A stretch of DNA of 64,000 nucleotides, taken from assembly GCA_963667855.2 (NCBI GenBank), contig CAXXKI010000004.1, forward strand, positions 620,001 to 684,000, given 5' to 3'. Shown piece by piece: positions 62,500 to 64,000 of this stretch. The notes beneath the pieces were generated by a model. It was not told the DNA's origin and did no database searches. It saw nothing but the letters and a program-made list of their open reading frames with translations. This DNA is from G963667855 sp963667855 (GTDB taxonomy: Bacteria > Planctomycetota > Phycisphaerae > UBA1845). Within the stretch, counting starts at the first letter, position 1, and every line of letters begins with the position of its first letter. The translations under genes were made by a program, and so were the position numbers.

Positions 62500-63339
62500 C
62501 TACTCTTCCACGAAACCGTATTTTTTGTGAAGCCGATCGGTTACCATTGTGTAAATCCAGCACAATCCAACGAACATGATCAGCAGGAACTGGGCCGTAT
62601 ACCAGTAGTGGAATGGAAAACCCATAAACTTCGCGTCCGTAAGGCCGCAGCGGTTGTGAACCAGGTATTTTTTCATGATTCCGGTTAATGCCTCTCCGTT
62701 TTCTGCCGGTGTGAACTTCGCCTCCTCGGCAGGAAGGAGGGAGTCGGGCAAAAGGGCTGACAGCAGCGGATCGTAACCTTTGTCCGACAGGTTCAAGATG
62801 GAACCACCCAGTTCGCGAATCTTTCCCTTCATCTCGGCTACCGTTGCCGGATTCAGCTCTTCTTTTTTCGTATCATCCTTTTCTTCTTCCGTGCCGACTT
62901 TGGCGTATTCCGCGGCTAGAGCTGCGATATACTTATCCAGTTCGGCCGATTGGTCGCCAGCCAGTTCGCTTGTGGTAGAACTCAATGCCTGCTTGAGTAC
63001 TTGCTTGTCATTGTCGGAAACTGCAATGTTTTTCCCTAGGACCATAAGCAGGGTTTGTGAGTATTTCTGTTTGGCTTCAGGGGTGGCAGAACTGTTTTGG
63101 ATGTCCGGCCAAACCTCATTGAATGTCGCCAGTGTAGGCTCTGGTACGTTTTTGCCCATAACCATCAAGGCAACTTGAAAGCCAAAAACACCAACTGCCC
63201 AGATCAAAACCATTACGATAATCATCTTCATGTTTGCACGGGAATGATCGTTTCCCGGCTGGAAGAAGTTCACGTGATAATGCTCGGGAGGAGAAGATGC
63301 AGATTCCTGGCCCCCCTTGGCCGCCGACTCATCAACCAT
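62500..63339 (-). CDS. DUF4212-like symporter subunit with a large inserted domain
   Basis: This 279-residue protein starts at 63339, with AGGAG 8 nt upstream. Its two membrane helices match small DUF4212 partners of VC_2705-type symporters: an N-terminal one (MKMIIVMVLIWAVGVFGFQVAL) after a HYHVNFF stretch and a C-terminal one in GFPFHYWYTAQFLLIMFVGLCWIYTMVTDRLHKKYG. Standard members have about 90 residues with a very short loop. Here about 170 helical, charged residues (TLATFNEVWP..., LSSTTSELAGDQSAELDKY..., EEEKDDTKKEEL...) lie between the helices on the outer face. It is first in the operon. Confidence 0.8.
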   Translation of the reverse strand: MVDESAAKGGQESASSPPEHYHVNFFQPGNDHSRANMKMIIVMVLIWAVGVFGFQVALMVMGKNVPEPTLATFNEVWPDIQNSSATPEAKQKYSQTLLMVLGKNIAVSDNDKQVLKQALSSTTSELAGDQSAELDKYIAALAAEYAKVGTEEEKDDTKKEELNPATVAEMKGKIRELGGSILNLSDKGYDPLLSALLPDSLLPAEEAKFTPAENGEALTGIMKKYLVHNRCGLTDAKFMGFPFHYWYTAQFLLIMFVGLCWIYTMVTDRLHKKYGFVEE

Positions 63340-63927
63340 TTTTGCTACTCCTGTCTCACCATAAAATAACCAACTGACAACCACCCCCAGCGGTTGGCTG
63401 CGTCCGGAAAAACTCTCTGCGCACAACCCGACTATGGCGTCGGGGTTTTCCTGATCCCAAACGAGGGGTAGAGACGAATAATCTGGCTTACACAATCGTG
63501 TTGATTGTCCGAAACTAAGGCAGACAGACTACTCGCCCGGCGCCTGCCGAGTCAAGAACTAACGTAAGCAAAACATGGTAAAGTTTGCACAATTGTGAGT
63601 TCGTTTGCGGGTAGGCATCATTGACGCGACCTGTCACTCAAGTTCTCGGTTTTGTAAAAGATTCGCTTGGCACACTTGCCAGGGCTTAATACACTAAACT
63701 CAACTATCCTTTTTGGTCTGGCTCGGTGTTCGGTGTGTTGTGGGATTAGTGACAGCTTCTATAACTTTCATTGCTGGCTGACAGGCGTTGAGCAATGCGG
63801 AAACGACCGAAGAATTAGGAGCAATTGGATACTATTGGATCGGGGCTGAGCCTAACATTTGTGGGGCAGTTGGATTTTCTGGATTTTAATTCGCGTAGCT
63901 GTGATTGTCTGCACGACTGGTTGATTG
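63340..63927. other. Leader of the symporter operon and intergenic region
   Basis: About 590 bp with no supported gene. A hairpin CCCGAC/GTCGGG (63427-63432 and 63439-63444), followed by GTTTTCC on the plus strand, lies in the minus-strand leader 90 bp before the symporter subunit start; a regulatory role is possible but unproven. The frame at 63667-63849 is not convincing. Confidence 0.45.
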
Positions 63928-64000
63928 ATGAGATTCGGGTTCAACGCGTACGATAAGCCGCCTGAGGAGTATTTTGACTACGCTGTCAGATACGGGTTGG
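63928..64000 (+). CDS. Start of an unidentified gene, cut by the window edge
   Basis: ATG 63928 opens a frame to the last base: MRFGFNAYDKPPEEYFDYAV and four more codons. The pattern (MRFGFNAY..PPEEYFDYAVRYG) resembles the first strand and helix of sugar-phosphate isomerase/epimerase TIM barrels, but 24 residues are too few for a firm call. Confidence 0.45.
   Translation, partial: MRFGFNAYDKPPEEYFDYAVRYGL

Noticed and set aside
63667..63680. Sigma-54-like ttggcacacttgcc
   Set aside because: The GG-to-GC distance is 7 bp rather than 10, so it cannot be a normal -24/-12 promoter.
63667..63849. Open frame of 60 codons near the right edge
   Set aside because: Unusual composition, no ribosome site, and no family resemblance.

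Overview
The window looks like a chromosomal segment of a planctomycete, most likely class Phycisphaerae. The best evidence is the 16S rRNA gene at 20505-22053. It carries the planctomycete form of the 338 region (acacctacgggtggctgc, the target of probe EUB338-II) and the ggggctcacacaagcgg variant near position 930. Protein signatures agree: a DCNGN..NGIPDEC calcium-type motif plus a dockerin-like tail in a secreted protease, and several small membrane proteins ending in CGYDLT(G/R)N.SG.CPECG zinc ribbons. The 16S gene stands alone between its own promoters, a boxA and a strong terminator, with no 23S, 5S or tRNA gene beside it.

Layout. 1-2.6 kb: selB followed by a truncated selA (minus strand). 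2.7-6.1 kb: gamma-glutamyltransferase, a double-FHA protein and two tandem small zinc-binding proteins. 6.2-9.9 kb: an HtrA-type protease and a partner with two decayed protease domains and two PDZ domains. 10.3-12.9 kb: a candidate structured RNA, a YbjN-like protein, a palindrome cluster, an unknown protein and a VOC protein. 13-20 kb: a secreted metalloprotease/beta-helix/dockerin-like protein, three tandem zinc-ribbon membrane proteins, a possible small RNA, a probably truncated small gene and another zinc-ribbon membrane protein. 20-22.3 kb: the 16S unit. 22.3-25.8 kb: metabolic and conserved hypothetical genes and a Ca2+/Na+ antiporter. 26-34 kb: a GT2, then a TetR-NodT-MFP-RND efflux operon.

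33.9-58.5 kb is a large surface-polysaccharide locus. It holds two alkaline-phosphatase-superfamily membrane enzymes, each beside a tiny YxDPxxGS membrane protein, plus glycosyltransferases, methyltransferases, a formyltransferase-like protein, a WecB-like protein, a GT-C-like membrane protein and a B12-binding radical SAM enzyme. Inside it (38.3-46.3 kb) a tightly overlapping operon encodes a PEP-synthase-like kinase, a class I glutamine-amidotransferase-type hydrolase and a sugar-nucleotidyltransferase-type enzyme. These three match the order of activities known from the Campylobacter jejuni capsular O-methyl phosphoramidate pathway (Cj1418 glutamine kinase, Cj1417 hydrolase, Cj1416 CTP:phosphoglutamine cytidylyltransferase). 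This is the most exciting content: a predicted phosphoramidate-decorated surface glycan in a planctomycete. The kinase is fused to a decayed cytidylyltransferase-like domain, and unusual downstream genes may be new transfer or modification steps.

58.9-64 kb: a response-regulator/PAS/histidine-kinase hybrid whose phosphoacceptor histidine is replaced by glutamine, a two-gene sodium:solute symporter (VC_2705 type with an enlarged DUF4212-like subunit), and the first codons of a further gene at the right edge. All assignments come from reading motifs by eye; no database search was run.
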